This document shows, in pieces, positions 12,014 to 24,943 of a stretch of 64,000 nucleotides of DNA. How positions within the stretch are numbered: the first letter of the stretch is position 1; every line of letters starts with the position of its first letter. The translations under genes and the position numbers were made by a program. Source of the DNA: Agrocybe praecox (Eukaryota; Basidiomycota; Agaricomycetes; Agaricales; Agrocybaceae); assembly GCA_964017145.1 (NCBI GenBank), contig OZ024842.1, positions 4,030,001 through 4,094,000 on the forward strand, given 5' to 3'. Under the pieces are notes generated by a model. That model was not told where the DNA came from. It was given only the letters and a program-made list of their open reading frames with translations, and ran no database searches.

Positions 12014-14134
12014 TCATTTCACGTTCAGTTGTGAGGTTGATATCAAGTCCCTAGCCGCCTCGGATCGAGGGCAGATTGAAGATTTGAAAGGGCGCTTGTA
12101 CCTGAAGGGCAGGCGGTTATCATGAATATATTCACTTGATTTATGATAGTGGAAGGGTCTTACCGAATAAAACCTTGTTCAAAAAAGCTGTGATCAATCT
12201 CAACGTCTCTTCCAAATTCATCCTTCTCGATGCCAATATCAAAGCACGCAAGGGTGCATGCTATCATTAGCCACATCTATTGTTCCCTAAGATCAGTTTC
12301 TGCAATGAATAACTCTAGCGTGCATATATATACTTGGGCGCTTGCGATATATTTTCCCGGGCATATTCTGATTAACGTTAGTCGCGAAATTGATGATGAG
12401 CATTATATTAATATTTACCTCCTTCCGAATCCAAAGGCTAGCACTTTATCATCGTTATTCAACGTTCCATCCTCGTTGAAGAAGCGTTCCGGGTCAAAGG
12501 CATCCGGGTAGCGATATTTGTCCGGGTCATGAGTCATAGCCCTGAAGAAAAGAAACGTAAGAACATTTCCAGGTTTACAACCTCAAAGTTGTATTACCAG
12601 ATGTTCGCAAATACCTGCGTTCCCTTTGGCATGAAAAATCCCTTGTAGTGATCATCTTCATATACCGCATGAGGCAGTCCCAGAGGACCGGGAGGACAAC
12701 ATCGCATGACTTCCCGGTAAACTGCCTCTACGTAGGGCAAGGATGGTCGATCTTCGAGGCGAGGTAGGCGGTTAGAGCCAACTACCATATCGATTTCAGC
12801 CTGGGCCCTTTTTTGCGAAGTAGGGTTTACGGCCATGAAGTAGAAGTAACTGCCAGTCGCAGCGATCGTCTAACTTGCCATGAGCATAAATAGCTGGTGA
12901 AAAGTAGTGTATTTTAAAACCCACCGTTTCGGCTGCTCCTGCGTTGAAAAGGTAGGAACTTCACACTCTAATGTTATTGAATAGATTTTGCATGCTTACC
13001 TGCATAGGCAGTATACGCTATATTTAGAACAGCCTCTTCCTCCTCCCTGATTGCTCCTTGAGCTGCCTTTTTGTCGAAGAAATCGACTACAAGCGATGAC
13101 TTGTGCGCTCCTGCATACTACGTAGGCTTATGATTATCTGTAATGAGGCGAACCGGGTGTAAATGTTTACCATGCTTTCCTTCATCAGCTGTAAAGGTAT
13201 CCGCTTCATCTCTCCCGTCTTGACGCGAACCTCTTCTGCTCTGGACCTATCGTTGAAGAAGGGAAACCATGTCGGAAGATGCTTTAAGGCAGGAAATAGA
13301 TTTATGTAGTTTGCTCCGGGAACAAGCAAACGTGTCCCGTGGTCCAAGCAATCGTCTGCTGCTAATACGGCCAGATCGTCTACAGAATTGGCATCGTACC
13401 CATACATAGTGGCCATTGGAACAGATATTGATAGCCTGAATGGTTCAATATTCGAGATATATGGTCAATAAAATGTGAGCTTACATTTTATTATGCTTTA
13501 CGAAATCATGAGGTGTCTCAAGTAGTCCTCTGAGCATTTGATGAACCTTCGCTTCAATGATGGGATAATATGCTCGTTCAACCGCTGCTTGACGGAAAGA
13601 CTGCTGCATCAGTCTTCTATGAAGCCTCCACTCTGTCCCGTATGCCATAAGACTAGCGTTATACTCCCAATCGATGCTAAATAAATGCAGACAGTATTGG
13701 ATAATGTCAAGTAAATGGTACATTTCCGGTCATGACGCAATACCCACAGTTTGACAATCGGTATAACTGGTCGATCTGAGTATTTAGCAGAACGTATTTC
13801 GAGTAACGCGTCTGCATCCTCGCGCTTGTTGAGAACCGTGATAGAAGTTCCGAGAACGGAGAGGCGGATAATGTCCGCTATAATATTGATCATTTGAGCG
13901 AATATATTGCGATTAAAATCGCTGCAAAGACAACCACGCACAATTGTATTTCTTCCCTAATTCTACATATTTCTCTCCGGGATGGAGGAGAGGAACATCA
14001 AACATATTTCCTATGATTGGTAAACCTGGAGGACCTGGAGGGTACACTGTCCTGCGCCTTCGACCACGAAAGTAATGAACTATGAGCTTTATAAAGATCA
14101 AAAGGCAACCGATGGCGGTCACTGAGAGTTCCAT
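12014..14134 (-). CDS. cytochrome P450 monooxygenase, copy 2, multi-exon, appears intact
   Basis: Paralog of the P450 at 1052-3055, with the same gene structure. The N-terminal membrane helix is followed by YPPGPPGLPIIGN. The I-helix reads AGAAETT across an intron (acceptor at about 12,869), the K-helix is YREVMR, and the haem loop FGFGRRICPGKYIASA is split by an intron after the GRR. The last exon adds YKRPFKSSICPRSE and ends at TGA 12014-12016. All joins use GT-AG introns of roughly 50-90 bp and keep the frame. The ATG at 14134 lies about 85 bp below TATAAAAGCT. Substrate and pathway are unknown; no terpene synthase, PKS or NRPS gene is in the window, so a biosynthetic cluster is not shown. 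The enzyme resembles basidiomycete P450s often annotated as O-methylsterigmatocystin-oxidoreductase-like, which says little about function. Confidence 0.88.
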
Positions 14135-14215
14135 GTTCAGATATCGGAGTGCACAATACTAGGACTCAGAATGGTGAATAAAGTGTGAGAGGGCCTGCCT
14201 GAACTCGTATGTATT

Positions 14216-14225
14216 AGCTTTTATA
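14216..14225 (-). promoter_or_regulatory. TATA box of P450 copy 2
   Basis: The minus strand reads TATAAAAGCT, identical in sequence and near-identical in spacing to the element before P450 copy 1. Confidence 0.65.
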
Positions 14226-14490
14226 TTCCATGTTCGTTCTGTGGTGCCACATGATGCAAGATGTTTGGTTCGGTTTTGCGGGCTTATTATAAGTCGGGCA
14301 GATGTAATTTTCACAGAGAAGCAAATTCATTTACGGTAGAGATACCATATGATCACAAGTTGATCATCATTGCACTATTGACCAATGTATTTCTTTGGAA
14401 AACCCGTTAATTTTTCTCTCAGCAGGAGGAACGACTTACGTCACTAAACGAACAAACCATCATGTTCTCCTCTCCGACTTACAAGTGAAT

Positions 14491-14504
14491 GAATCTTATC
14501 TTAT
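14491..14504 (-). promoter_or_regulatory. double GATA-type site upstream of P450 copy 2
   Basis: Same 14 bases (GAATCTTATCTTAT on plus) as at 3514-3527, about 360 bp upstream of the ATG. Its conservation in two otherwise diverged promoters suggests shared control. Confidence 0.4.
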
Positions 14505-15024
14505 CTGTTATAACTTACATAGTGGCGTATCTTAAAATACCTCTCCGTTAGCGTTTCAGCCCATTGCGTATATGTACGCGCAACAGTTCGACCCTGCGCA
14601 CTGCGCACTATAGAATAATTTACCAATGGAAACGCTCAACGTAATATTCTGGACGACAATCACCATACTAGAGGAGGTCTATCTGAAGTTCCTACTCAAA
14701 TGTTATGTTCTCGTCTGTCAGCCAGTGGAGTAAACATAGAAAAGACAGAGCAACACAGAAGGAAGGAGTGGATGTGTTCAAATGAGGCCCCCCTAATTAC
14801 GTGACGACGTCTCTTCTTCCTGCTTCTCGACTGCTTATGTTACTGATGTGGTTTCATATATAACGAGCCTGCGTGTATATGGCTTGCGGTGGTTGAAAGG
14901 ATATTCAATTTCTAGCCCCCACTAGCATCGTTACTTCTTCTGCAATACGACCACCAAATTAACCCCACATTCCGTTCTCGAGCCCATTTCGTCCGCCACT
15001 TATTTTCTTCACAACGAATTGAAG
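14505..15024. other. divergent upstream region with a TATA box for the next gene
   Basis: TATATAA at about 14,857 lies roughly 165 bp before the ATG at 15,025. No gene is seen here; minus-strand frames at 14,912-15,252 are shadows of the next gene. Confidence 0.4.
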
Positions 15025-15606
15025 ATGAACTGCGCCGGAGGACAAACAAAACAGGATGACGACGCGTCGAGCTTGAGGCACAAACGTCAGGAGCGTCAGG
15101 CAATGGTGAACGAGGCGTTGGAGCATGCACGTCGAGCGGTCGAGTTCGATCAACAGATACAAGAGCTCAAGCTTTTCGACCAGTTCGAGATGGCAAAGGG
15201 GTACGCAAAAGCCGCTGTGGATGCATATGGGCGAAGTACAGAACTCCTGCAAAGGATTATCGAGGAGATGGAAACCGAAGCCGAGCGCGAGCGGGGGATA
15301 TTATTGCGGGAGGGAGGCATTACGGGGTACCCAACAAGGCAAAACGTGGTCGACCAGAGAACCAAGCAGGAGGAGTTGCGAAGGATGAAAGGAATTCAGA
15401 GGACGTATCAGGAGAGGATCAATATGCTCAGCGTAGTTTGTGGAATTTGGCCTACGCCAGAGACTAAAAACTCATTACCTTCAAACCGGATGGACAGGGA
15501 AATTTCACCCGAGGACCCACGAGGGGTAGGTAGTAGTAAACATGGTCTAACGGTGCACCATGAGTCGCGGGTGACGATATCAAAGAATGGGAGAGTTTTC
15601 TTTTAG
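15025..15606 (+). CDS. small helical protein with possible MIT-like N-terminal part
   Basis: Single-exon frame from ATG 15025 to TAG 15604-15606, 193 residues. Residues about 25-90 are rich in Ala, Glu, Lys and Arg and look like two or three long helices (ARRAVEFDQQIQELKLFD, then AKGYAKAAVDAYGRSTELL). This spacing resembles MIT domains, which bind ESCRT-III tails in membrane trafficking, but I would not assign it without a profile search. Residues 115-140 form another charged coil. The C-terminus is low-complexity and basic. Codon use looks like a real gene and a TATA box precedes it. I do not recognise the protein. Confidence 0.55.
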   Translation: MNCAGGQTKQDDDASSLRHKRQERQAMVNEALEHARRAVEFDQQIQELKLFDQFEMAKGYAKAAVDAYGRSTELLQRIIEEMETEAERERGILLREGGITGYPTRQNVVDQRTKQEELRRMKGIQRTYQERINMLSVVCGIWPTPETKNSLPSNRMDREISPEDPRGVGSSKHGLTVHHESRVTISKNGRVFF

Positions 15607-17147
15607 GTCTACAAAGCAATTGTTAATGATAATAAATTCAAAGAAATGGAAGCATGTCTTGAATTCATCGGGGCTCCAGTCGTCTCCAAAAAGGGTTCTT
15701 GAGATCGATACGGTATCCTTATTATTTGGTGCTTGAGCTTTATTGACGTCAGATTCAGTGAACGGTCAGTAATTAAAATCAGAAGACTTACAGGAGGAGT
15801 CCCAGTAGCAACATATTCGACATAACCGAAGCGATTTTCCCCGTGGCCGCGAGCCGAACGACTTAAGATATCTGCGAGTTTTGTAAACCCCGGAACCCAG
15901 TTCTCAAGTACGCGCCTAGCCGTAATTTTGCTAAGCTCCTTCATGTCATCTAAGTCATCGAGGTTCGATAGGATTGATGTACATCATGATGCTTACAACG
16001 CGAGGAGAAGGGAAGTATGTATCATGAATTCGTACGTCCTGGGATTTATGAAAAGTTGGTAACCATCTCGGAGTTGTCGAAGTTGTGTACAGCGAGTCTG
16101 TTGATTCGTTTTTCTTTGTATGTACTACCCAGGACCATACAACACTGCCACAAAGATACATTCTTGACAGAACAAGGCGATGATTATGACTCGAATATAT
16201 TTTATTTAAGATGCTAATACGTTATGACACAGTGAACGAGGTTGTAAATGTAGTTATGACTTTGGATGTGATGCTGTGTTAGGGAGAATGTCCGTGAAGT
16301 ATGTGCGTCGTAGTGGGTAGTAGGTGGATGAAAGGATAGAGAGATGGGCTAGTAGGAGATATCTATCCTTGGGGGATAGACATAGCAAAGACCGCTAGTT
16401 GTAGAGTCGTGTCAATGACACGGATGTTCGCTGGGAGCCCTTCTGATATCTTCGTAAACAGGCACAGCGGGACCCCAATAATTGTATACGTCACGCGACA
16501 AAAGGCGCTTGCGTGGTGTTAGAGATATCAAGGAGAAGTGGTCCTAGCCGAAGGGAGGATAGCTGATGGGAAAGGCAAATGCTAGAGCAAGGAAAAGCCA
16601 CAAATCGAAGATAATGAATCAGGGGTGGTGGGGAGAGAGTGTAAGAGAAAAGCGGGAACTACTTTACGAACTACGACCGGAAAGGAAAAACAAATAAAAA
16701 AAGAAGAAAACAAGAGCATAAAGACCATACAATCCGACAGAGAAAAAAAAAGACACAAGAGACGAGGAGACATAACATAAGACTAGACATACACAACGAG
16801 AGTGGAGCATACAACAAAAAAAAAGCACGAGAAAGACAAATTGACAAAAGAAAAAAGGACACAACTTTTAGAAAAATGAACGAAGAAAGGATGTGAGGAA
16901 GGGGGAAGAGCTTATTGCATAGAAACCACATAGAGGTTTAGGGCCATGACTGCCTAACCTTGAGAGCCCGAGGTAAGGCCTGGAGGGGTCGTTCCATACG
17001 ATTTGAGTTTGAGCCTTGGGTTTTGCATTCAGCGATAAATCAATTATGCTGAAGTGATTCAGAAGTTGATGTGCCCTTTAGAGGTGTTCCGAACTTGATG
17101 TTGGGTGCGGCCGAGGGTGAAGTGGGATGAAAATGTGCTGTTGCTGC
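15607..17147. other. intergenic with a doubtful minus-strand gene fragment
   Basis: At 15,609-15,944 (minus) a 111-codon frame and a second short frame at 15,955-16,161 might be exons of one small gene, but no splice scheme joins them convincingly and no domain is seen. 16,660-16,880 is strongly purine-rich on the plus strand. The remainder is empty as far as I can tell. Confidence 0.35.
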
Positions 17148-19136
17148 TCATCGTATCAATCTCCCATAATCCAGTTTCCCCCCACCCGCGCCTATAGTAG
17201 CGCTCGTGGATGAACCACCCGCACCCGCACCGATAGCTCTGGCGCCTTCCCTCCTCGGGAAGGCATTCCAAAACCGCAGTGTCTCGTCACCGGCGCCAGT
17301 AACGATCGTCTCGCCATCCGGACTCATAGCGAGGTACAGAACACGATTCGTGTGCCCCGTCAGCGAAGCCACCATGGACAGCGAAGGGTACTTCCAGATA
17401 CATATCTGGTTCTGTGCTGTCGTGGAGGAAAAACCGTGCGTGGATACGAGTTCGTGGGATGTTAGTGACCAGATGAGGTTGCAGACCTATGAAAATGAAT
17501 GAGTAATAAGCCAAAAATCATATATATCGGTGACTTACCTGACTTCCAGTATCGAGTTCATGCAACATCGACCCATTGATTACATTCCAAAACCTGATAT
17601 GCTTGTCTTGTGTACCTCCACCAGTAGCAAGCACACCCGACACATGAGGGTCCCACGCCAGAGCCTTGACCGCTGCCGTATGTTCATGGAACTTCCACAC
17701 AGGCGTATCATTCGGGATATCCTCTCCACCAGCACCGATCTGCGCCCCCAAACCCAATCCACCACCACTACCACTCGCAGAACTACCAGGTCCATGCCCA
17801 CCGCCCGAACCAGCCCTCGCACTTCCTCTCAAATCCCAAATACACACTTTGTTGTCGTTTCCACCACTTGCCAGCGTCGCATTACTTCCACCCCCACCTG
17901 AAGCAGAGTCTCCACTCCACTTCAGCCCACAGACTTCCTGCCGATGCCCTGCACACTTCCTGAAAGGCCTCGAGCTGGCTTCGCGGACGTCACGGTGATG
18001 TACCATCCTGTCTCTCGAGCCAGAAGACAGGACATGCGTGTTCCAAGCCAAGGCACCGACCCTCTGGGCATGTGCAGCTTGGTACGTCCGCTGTAACTGC
18101 AGTGTGTTTGCATCATAGATATGCAATCGCCCCGCTAACGTGCCCACCGCCAACGTCGTTCCTTTCTGCACCCACGACACGGACGAAATAGTGTCATTGG
18201 TGTTCGTCAAGTCGCAAAGCTTCGATACGGCGGCGTTGTGGGCTGTCCATAGGTAAACACACGAGCCTAATCCGACTCCAAGGACGTTTGTACTTGACCA
18301 ATCGACAAGGTTGAGGTAGAAGTCGTCTGCGAGTTCTGGGGCATCCAAGACGCGATACGGCGTCTTACAAACGCTGCGGAGCTGCCTTCGTGGGGATTCA
18401 AGCAGTTGCCGACTTTCTGCTCGCACAGGGCTCATGGAATAAGCTTCATCTGTTGTTGTGTCGAGTCTTCTTGTGGGCGTGGCGGGGTTTGAGGGTGAAT
18501 TATAGTTGAATAAACGACGTCTTGTTGGCGTTGATGGTGGTACAGACGAGCCCGATGCTATTGGTATCGGTCTTGTTGGAGAAGCAGCTCGGCGAGGAGA
18601 CGGTGGTGTTACTTCGTTGTGTAGTATTGAGTTGAAAATGGCGTTGGCTTGTTCTAGGACATACAATGGTTGTTTGAGATTGAAAGTAGATAATAGGTAA
18701 CAATAAAAATCAGCAACACACCTTTTTGTGCATCCGATTCTGAAGGAATAATCCTGTTCTTCGATGGCGTTGTTGGTCCTCCTTCGTCCATTAAGTGATA
18801 TGATGTCCTGAGATCCCCAGAATCCTTCGAAGGTACGAAACGATCTCCATATTCCTTCACTACACGCGGCATGTTCAGCGCAGAAAGCCCCATGCCATGA
18901 CCAACTGGCGATTCTGGTCCTCGACTGTCGCTCGTCGTCGGCCTTGAGCTGAAGTCAAGTGTAGGCGTTGATGACGATCCGGAGGGCATTCCAACGCCAA
19001 ATACTGGGTGAACCCTGCTTGTACTCGCAGTTGGTGTTGTTCCGTTCCTCTTTGTCGGCGAAGACGGCTCATCGTCCACTTCCCTCCGAGATGCTCTCAG
19101 TCGTTTCCCAAAAGGTGAATTCTTAAGTCCTGACAT
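17148..19136 (-). CDS. CDH1: Cdh1/Fizzy-related WD40 activator of the anaphase-promoting complex
   Basis: Three exons (19136 to about 18721; 18653-17539; 17486-17148) with GT-AG introns of about 67 and 52 bp. The protein recruits substrates to APC/C in late mitosis and G1. Seen in order: a Ser/Pro-rich N-terminus with Cdk-type sites, a C-box (GDRFVPS), a TP/SP-rich linker, the start of the propeller ([20 protein letters not shown], typical of Cdc20/Cdh1), seven WD40 repeats with motifs such as [18 protein letters not shown] and DETLRFWN, and a C-terminal Ile-Arg tail (LIR then stop) as used to dock on APC3. A long insert between blades ([10 protein letters not shown] and on) is Gly-rich. The linker and C-box favour Cdh1/Fzr over Cdc20. 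This is an ordinary conserved host gene and marks the region as euchromatic. Confidence 0.9.
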
Positions 19137-20655
19137 CGTTTGATAGGAGGTACACCACTACGAAGTTGAAATGAAGCTGAAGGGTTGTAGTTCTGCGACT
19201 TCGAGAATATCAAGACCTGAGCCGTCTACGAAAGAGCCGGAGAAAAAAATGGAGCACAAGAACAAAGAAGGAATAAAAAGACGCGACGCGCGATTGAACT
19301 TCCGGCCTGCCGCCTCAGTGTGATCACCATGGTCACACAGTCACGTGATAACCAGCTTGCAGCTCGCATTGTAATTTTTCGTCTTGTCGCAAAAGCTGGC
19401 CTTCATTCATCGATCTTAATGCATATTTTGTATGTTTTGGCATATTTGCCTTCCAATAATGTCCTTCAAGAGAGCTCAAGGGTCAAGAACGATAACGATC
19501 CAATCACGAACGATATGCAATCGGAACTTATGAAACTTGTGAAAGAGCGATCCAAATTTTTCGAAGGGTCAGCAAAGACGGTTATCAAAGCATATATGTT
19601 ATACGGGGAAAGGGGGGGTCGTTATATAAATGAGAAGAGGTGGGTTGCTGTTAGTTTGGTCATTTGGTTAATCAAAGTGAACCGGGGCAGCAAAAAGACA
19701 AATAAGTACAGTTCTTTGCATTCCCTGGATCAAGCCCCCACGCTTCAAGGCACAGTACGAACTGGCGCCCGACATGACCGGCTGATTTCTAAATGCCCTT
19801 ATCACTTCAATTCTGAGTTTCTCTGCAGTATTTTAGCCTCGGTTTGTATTTGTTGTTCTCTTAAATCGACCAGCTTTTATGTGCTTTTATGTTTCCCGTA
19901 CCTCGCCTCACACCTTCTCGGCACATCCACTTGGACTCGGGTCGGTCAAGTTCGAAACTTCATCGTGAACTTATCCCTTTCTACTCAATGATTCTAATTA
20001 TCCTCCGCAGTGTACAAACCGTGCTTCTTGGCACATTTCTTTATCTAGAAAGCTGCAACTCTTTTAATTTAAAAAAAAAAACCTACTGTGCTGGAACTTG
20101 TCTCGAGCAGTGACCTGCCTCTCTTCATGGGAATTTCGCCTGTAAAACGACAACCTGCCGGTCATAGAAATATATCATAAAAGTGAACAGCACTCTCGGA
20201 AATTCTCTCTTCCTGCGTTTTCCGGAGTAGCGATCCTAGCACTTTTTCGAACCAAACCCCCTGTAGTGGAGTGGAGAAAGGAGACATTGCATCCTCTTTT
20301 ATATTATAGTAAGAAAGGATGCATATGAGAATTACACCAATCCTCTCCATAAATGTATAACCCCCTATCATGTGTGAGAACAACACCTTACAAAGTAACA
20401 GGAGCCCCCGGTTAGTGTATTTGTTTGATCTCTTAAAAATACTTACCTTGAGAAATATACCTCAAACTTCTATGGATTACCTGCCACCGAAGACCTTTAC
20501 GCTGTCTCTTCATAATTGGGAGCCAACTGTGAAGAATAAGTTTTAAAGGACGGATAAAGGGGTATTTGGCCTCGTCCTGGAACAAAAAAGAAATCCTAGC
20601 GAGGACTTGATGAATACCCGAGTTCTGAAAACAACAGATTGAAGTGGTTAAGAGC
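19137..20655. other. intergenic; one unassigned 223-codon frame
   Basis: The plus-strand frame 19320-19991 is unusually long for chance (223 codons) and starts just outside the CDH1 promoter, but it contains no recognisable domain, has uneven composition and no intron signals. I do not call it as a gene. Short minus frames at 20,162-20,666 are not supported either. Confidence 0.35.
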
Positions 20656-21777
20656 TCAATGATCAATAACGATTAGCGGAAAAAAGGGGCCTACTAGGAT
20701 ATCGCCTATACCATCAATCCTTACGTCCAAAATGCTGGTCAAAATCGAGTCAACCTCTTCCATCTTGGCGGTTGTAACTTCTATATCACTGTTCTGTCTG
20801 ACCTGCTGTGCGATACAAGGAAGAACGGAAACCAGGCTATCCCTTGCACTATTAAATGTGCGAGCTGTTCTCGTTTCTGGCCAACCTTGTAGAGTACACT
20901 GAGCACGACTCGCCAGCAGCGTAGAACCGAAATGTATCGTGAACCCTCTAATGAATGTGTCTCCCGTCATCTTTCCATTAGGATGGCGAGTAGAGGAATG
21001 TTTAGGTGGGTGACGACATCGGATCGATGTCAATGTCTGTAATGACTTTATCGAATCAGCCGGAAGAGGCTCCAGGGTTTCAAAGTCGCAGTATTCGAGG
21101 AAAGGTAATAACGGAAGGCTGGATTGGGAAGGATCCAAGGCTCGAATGGCATCACTAAAGTCTTGTGTTAATGTTATCCTAAGATTACGCAGGGCATGGG
21201 TTTTCTCAAGCAAGACAGGAAGACCGAGATGTGCGCCGCATTGTGATATCCTGAGGTCAACGATCCCGAATGCGTTTGAACGATCAATCATATTGAGTGC
21301 GATAGAACAGAAGTTCTCGGTTTCACGCTCACGTTTTGATTTCAAGTCAAGGAATTGCAGAGAAGGGACAGTGATGTGGTCGAGAAACCATGCAGATTCG
21401 GAATAACCGCAGTCCAAAGTGAGGGAAGTCAATTTGGGAAATTTCAAGATTTCGGAGTTTAATAGGTCAACATGCGCGAGGGTCGAAGTTGAAAAATGCA
21501 GCGTTGTAAGTGTGCTGAGTGAAGACCGGATTGCCTTAAGATGAAACCGTTCGATATCATTTATTTCCCCGCCCGAAAGAGTGAGGTTTCGTATCTGTGA
21601 TGCCGGTAACACGATAATGGAAGGGGAGGAGTGTAATGTCACCTTTTCCAATAATGGCGCTGCCTCAAAGATGTCGAAGTCCGAGATATCCGTTAATGAC
21701 CATGGAAAAAAACTGTGAGACTTCCTGGAGACATAGACCGTGCGTAGAGATGTGAATTCCTTTTTGAAAGGCAACAT
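20656..21777 (-). pseudogene. 5'-truncated F-box/LRR gene (LRR and C-terminal part)
   Basis: Open frame of 373 residues matching the second half of the F-box/LRR family: LRRs such as KFPKLTSLTLDCGYSESAWF, then the conserved C-terminal block QCTLQGWPETRTARTFNSAR. The frame continues a few codons upstream of the ATG at 21777 but no F-box is found before it. Without an F-box it could not join an SCF ligase. It may be a truncated relic or an LRR-only product. It lies downstream of another broken paralog (22,225-23,446) that has the F-box half but lacks this half. Confidence 0.6.
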
Positions 21778-22224
21778 ATCTCGAATGATAGTATCGATCT
21801 TGTCACCTATAAATACCTACCTCTGTTCGACCCGGTGAAATGAGCAACACAAGGTTCCGAAACTTTTTCATCATTCCATTGGGTGAATTTCTTCACGTCC
21901 TGTATGCGGTTTTTTCAATTCAGATCTCTTATCCTTATTTGGTAAGATAGATATATCTATCCAGTGAACACACATACCTACGAGGTAGTGATTTTACTGG
22001 CGGCCAAAGATATGGCATTTATTGTTTTATTGACCTGTGGGAAAATAATTATAACAGGGTCATCGGCACAGCCTGATTAGCCGGCAGGTCTGGACTCTAT
22101 CACTCTGTTGTACACATGTGTTTGTGAACAAACTCTAGTGAAAAACATGTGCGCGTTATTTGTTTGTTTGTACAGCGTCCATGACCCCTTTATTCAATTG
22201 AGGATCACATGAGTCGAATCTAAT

Positions 22225-23446
22225 CTAATCTGAAAACTCACGTGAAGCAACAAAATCGCGTTGTCTCAATTGAAAACTCTTGCGAGCGGTAGAGAGGCTT
22301 CTAAAAAAGGTCCGACGAAGATCGGTGAGTGTATTGGATGAGTCGCAAAGATATGGGATGCATCGTTCAAACTCGAGATTATTCTCTGTACATTTAAATG
22401 CGAGCTTCTGCATTTTAGATGATGAGAATGAAAGACCAACGGGAGTGTCCAATGTTACTTCCTTGAGAGGGGCATTTATCCCGATAACGCCGCCTTCTAA
22501 CTCAAGCGGTAGGCATTCCATGTCTTCAGGTGGCCAGAGGCCTCGAATGTATTCAGCCGATATATCCAGAGTGCACAGGGAGGGAAATCGCTGTTGGGTG
22601 GATAATATATCCCGAATAGCCCAGGATTGACTGGTACTATGTGATATGATGCGTAAAGAGGCCCATCTGCTGGATTGTTGAATGGGAAGGGAAAGTTCTG
22701 GATGTGATATCTCAGGTTGACTTCCTGTGAACAGCCTGTCTTGGATTGAGGACCCCTGCGAACATTGAAGGAGTTCTTGCAGCAAGTGCACTGAAGGACC
22801 ATCACTGCACACAGGGTTTGACAAATCAATGGGCGGAATCCATTGCCATAGCTAATGGTGCAGCCAAGTTCATAAATATTTCCTGAAGCAACTCAAACGG
22901 CAGGCGCAGAATGGGCAAAGAGGATACACGAGCTTCATGCTTTTTGATAGACTCGTCAAGTTGATTGATTTCAATTTGTCTTGGAGACCAAAAAGGCTGC
23001 TCTTTGCTTCTGGGATCGGTGGGAAAATTGTCTTCAATATGTTTGGCCGTGACAGTAAGGGCATTAGCAACATCGTGAAGTTCCGCTTCGATCGGTGGCT
23101 CGTTTGACGTCAATAAATGAGGTATGGGTGATGATGGAGGAAGACAATATATGAGTTTAGAGGACGAGATTCGAATGTCATCTTTGCTGTTGAATTCAGC
23201 GCCAGGTGGGCAGATTTTGAGTTGTTCAAGATTGACCAAAAAGACGCGCTGCCGCTTGAATGCGGCCAGAAAATCATCAAATTCGAGAATGTCTCCTTCG
23301 GTTGTGGGTAATGATGAGAGGCTAGGATTGAGGATTCCAGTTGCAGACAAATTTGAGGACACTTCAAACACCATGGCTTTAAACTTCGTGATTAGCAAAG
23401 TAGGTGGATGTTGAACGTTGAATGTTAACGTTTTAAGTTTTAACAT
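22225..23446 (-). pseudogene. F-box/LRR pseudogene: deleted F-box, 3'-truncated
   Basis: The first frame (22,826-23,446) runs through a coiled N-terminus into the F-box start LRLPFELLQEIFMNLAAP, then meets a stop. The second frame (22,225-22,824) begins SNPVCSDGPSVHLLQELLQ and continues into LRRs. Bases at about 22,845-22,850 read LWQWIPPIDLS in the second frame, which in intact relatives follows the F-box core. The core (SHVCQ.W..) is missing, so an internal deletion with frameshift is the likely break. The LRR part stops early, at 22,225. Confidence 0.6.
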
Positions 23447-24943
23447 TGATGCATCATGAGCTGGAGTTATTACTTATTCAACAAACAAAAATAAATCCCA
23501 CGGTCACATATTCTTTATTCAAGTCATCAATATTTGATCCGTCAAATGTCTAATGGGGACCGAGTGACGGCGTTTGCGGCTTCGAGCCCAGTGAAACTCG
23601 ACCATGGGTCCGATATCGTTGATTAGCTGTGCGGAGCATCCTCAGTTTGCTTGTTATCATTGATGGCCTATTATCATTGATTGTTTCTGTACCAACAATG
23701 GCGATGGCGATGGCGAACCCAAATCTAAACTCGAACTGGAAGCCTGTGTTGGCTATGAGGTTGCCCAGGCGGACGCCGCCACAAGGGGTATGTAGTCTTG
23801 GAAAAAAGGACACAACCTTCTTTTTAGACGTATTTTGGGCTGGGAAATCCGAATCTGAAGTCAGATTTTTGCCAAAAGATCTCGTTGAAAAGTTATGGGC
23901 ACTTTTGTATCTTGTGAGAAAAAAACCTGACACCCAATTCCAACCATTTTTCTCGACATCTCACATCATTCTGCACACTTTCAAAAAAAAAATTCGGCAT
24001 AAATTGACCCCTCCCCTCCCCCCCATTTCCTTTTATGGTAACTCATCAACCATTCACAGGAAAAATTTCGGAGTTGCATTTTTCGATCTCCTAGCTATTT
24101 TGTGGTCCAAAGACAAGGTCGTGTCCTTTATCCAAAACTGCATACCCCTTGCGCCGCCATCAAGGTTCAGCTCGTCCTGTTTATCCTCAGCAAGCGGATC
24201 CAAACCCAAACAAAGACGCGCTCGGGAGGAGGGAGGAGCGCAGGCATGAGCATGAGCAGTCGAGGTGCGGTGTCGGGATTTGGATTTGATGGGGGTCCTT
24301 ATCCTTTTCTTGATGAAGACACAGACGATGTGCATACCGGACATATGATACGCACAACAAGGGAGAAGGGGAAAAGCAGGACGACAGGGCTCAGATACGC
24401 CGACAGAGCTGGGCCGGGTGTTGGTCTGGATGGGGACGAAAAGGGAGAGCTGGCGTTGGAGAGGGCTGGATGAGGATGCGAAGCGTCTCGCTCCAGTCTG
24501 CATATGTGGGTGTGAATTTTCGATCATGTCATTAAGTCTGTTCTGCACCACGAAAGCGAGCACAGACGCGAACACAGGATACAGCTGGCCTCTACATAGC
24601 TCTCAGTGCCTCTTGCATTGAAATTGATAAGATCGGTATGATTGATTTCACTTGGTCACAGTCTCTCTGATATCCACGATTAAATAAAAAACATTTTTAC
24701 AGGACGAACGAACCTTTAATCCACTATCAATATCTGTGGATACCAGCACTTCTACCGGGAGTATTTATCTTCAGTTTAGCTGAGTTGCAGACACTGATGA
24801 GTGACTGGTCTGATGTGCCGTGGAAAATTCTGCAGATGTAGAGGTAACCACTTGATAGAGATCCGAATAAAGAGAAAGAGAAAATGTACTTAAAGACGTA
24901 AACTTCGCCTCTCAAGGGCTACTACTATAAACAGAGTAATGGC
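23447..24943. other. intergenic
   Basis: Overlapping frames on both strands at 23,550-24,621 have no domain content. The tract ends with the upstream region of the membrane-protein gene. Nothing else is recognised. Confidence 0.35.

Noticed and set aside
19320..19991. 223-codon plus-strand frame as a gene
   Set aside because: No domain, no family resemblance, uneven composition and no promoter or intron support.
23550..24621. Overlapping frames of 120-206 codons on both strands
   Set aside because: Mutually overlapping and without domain content; I could not choose one as coding.
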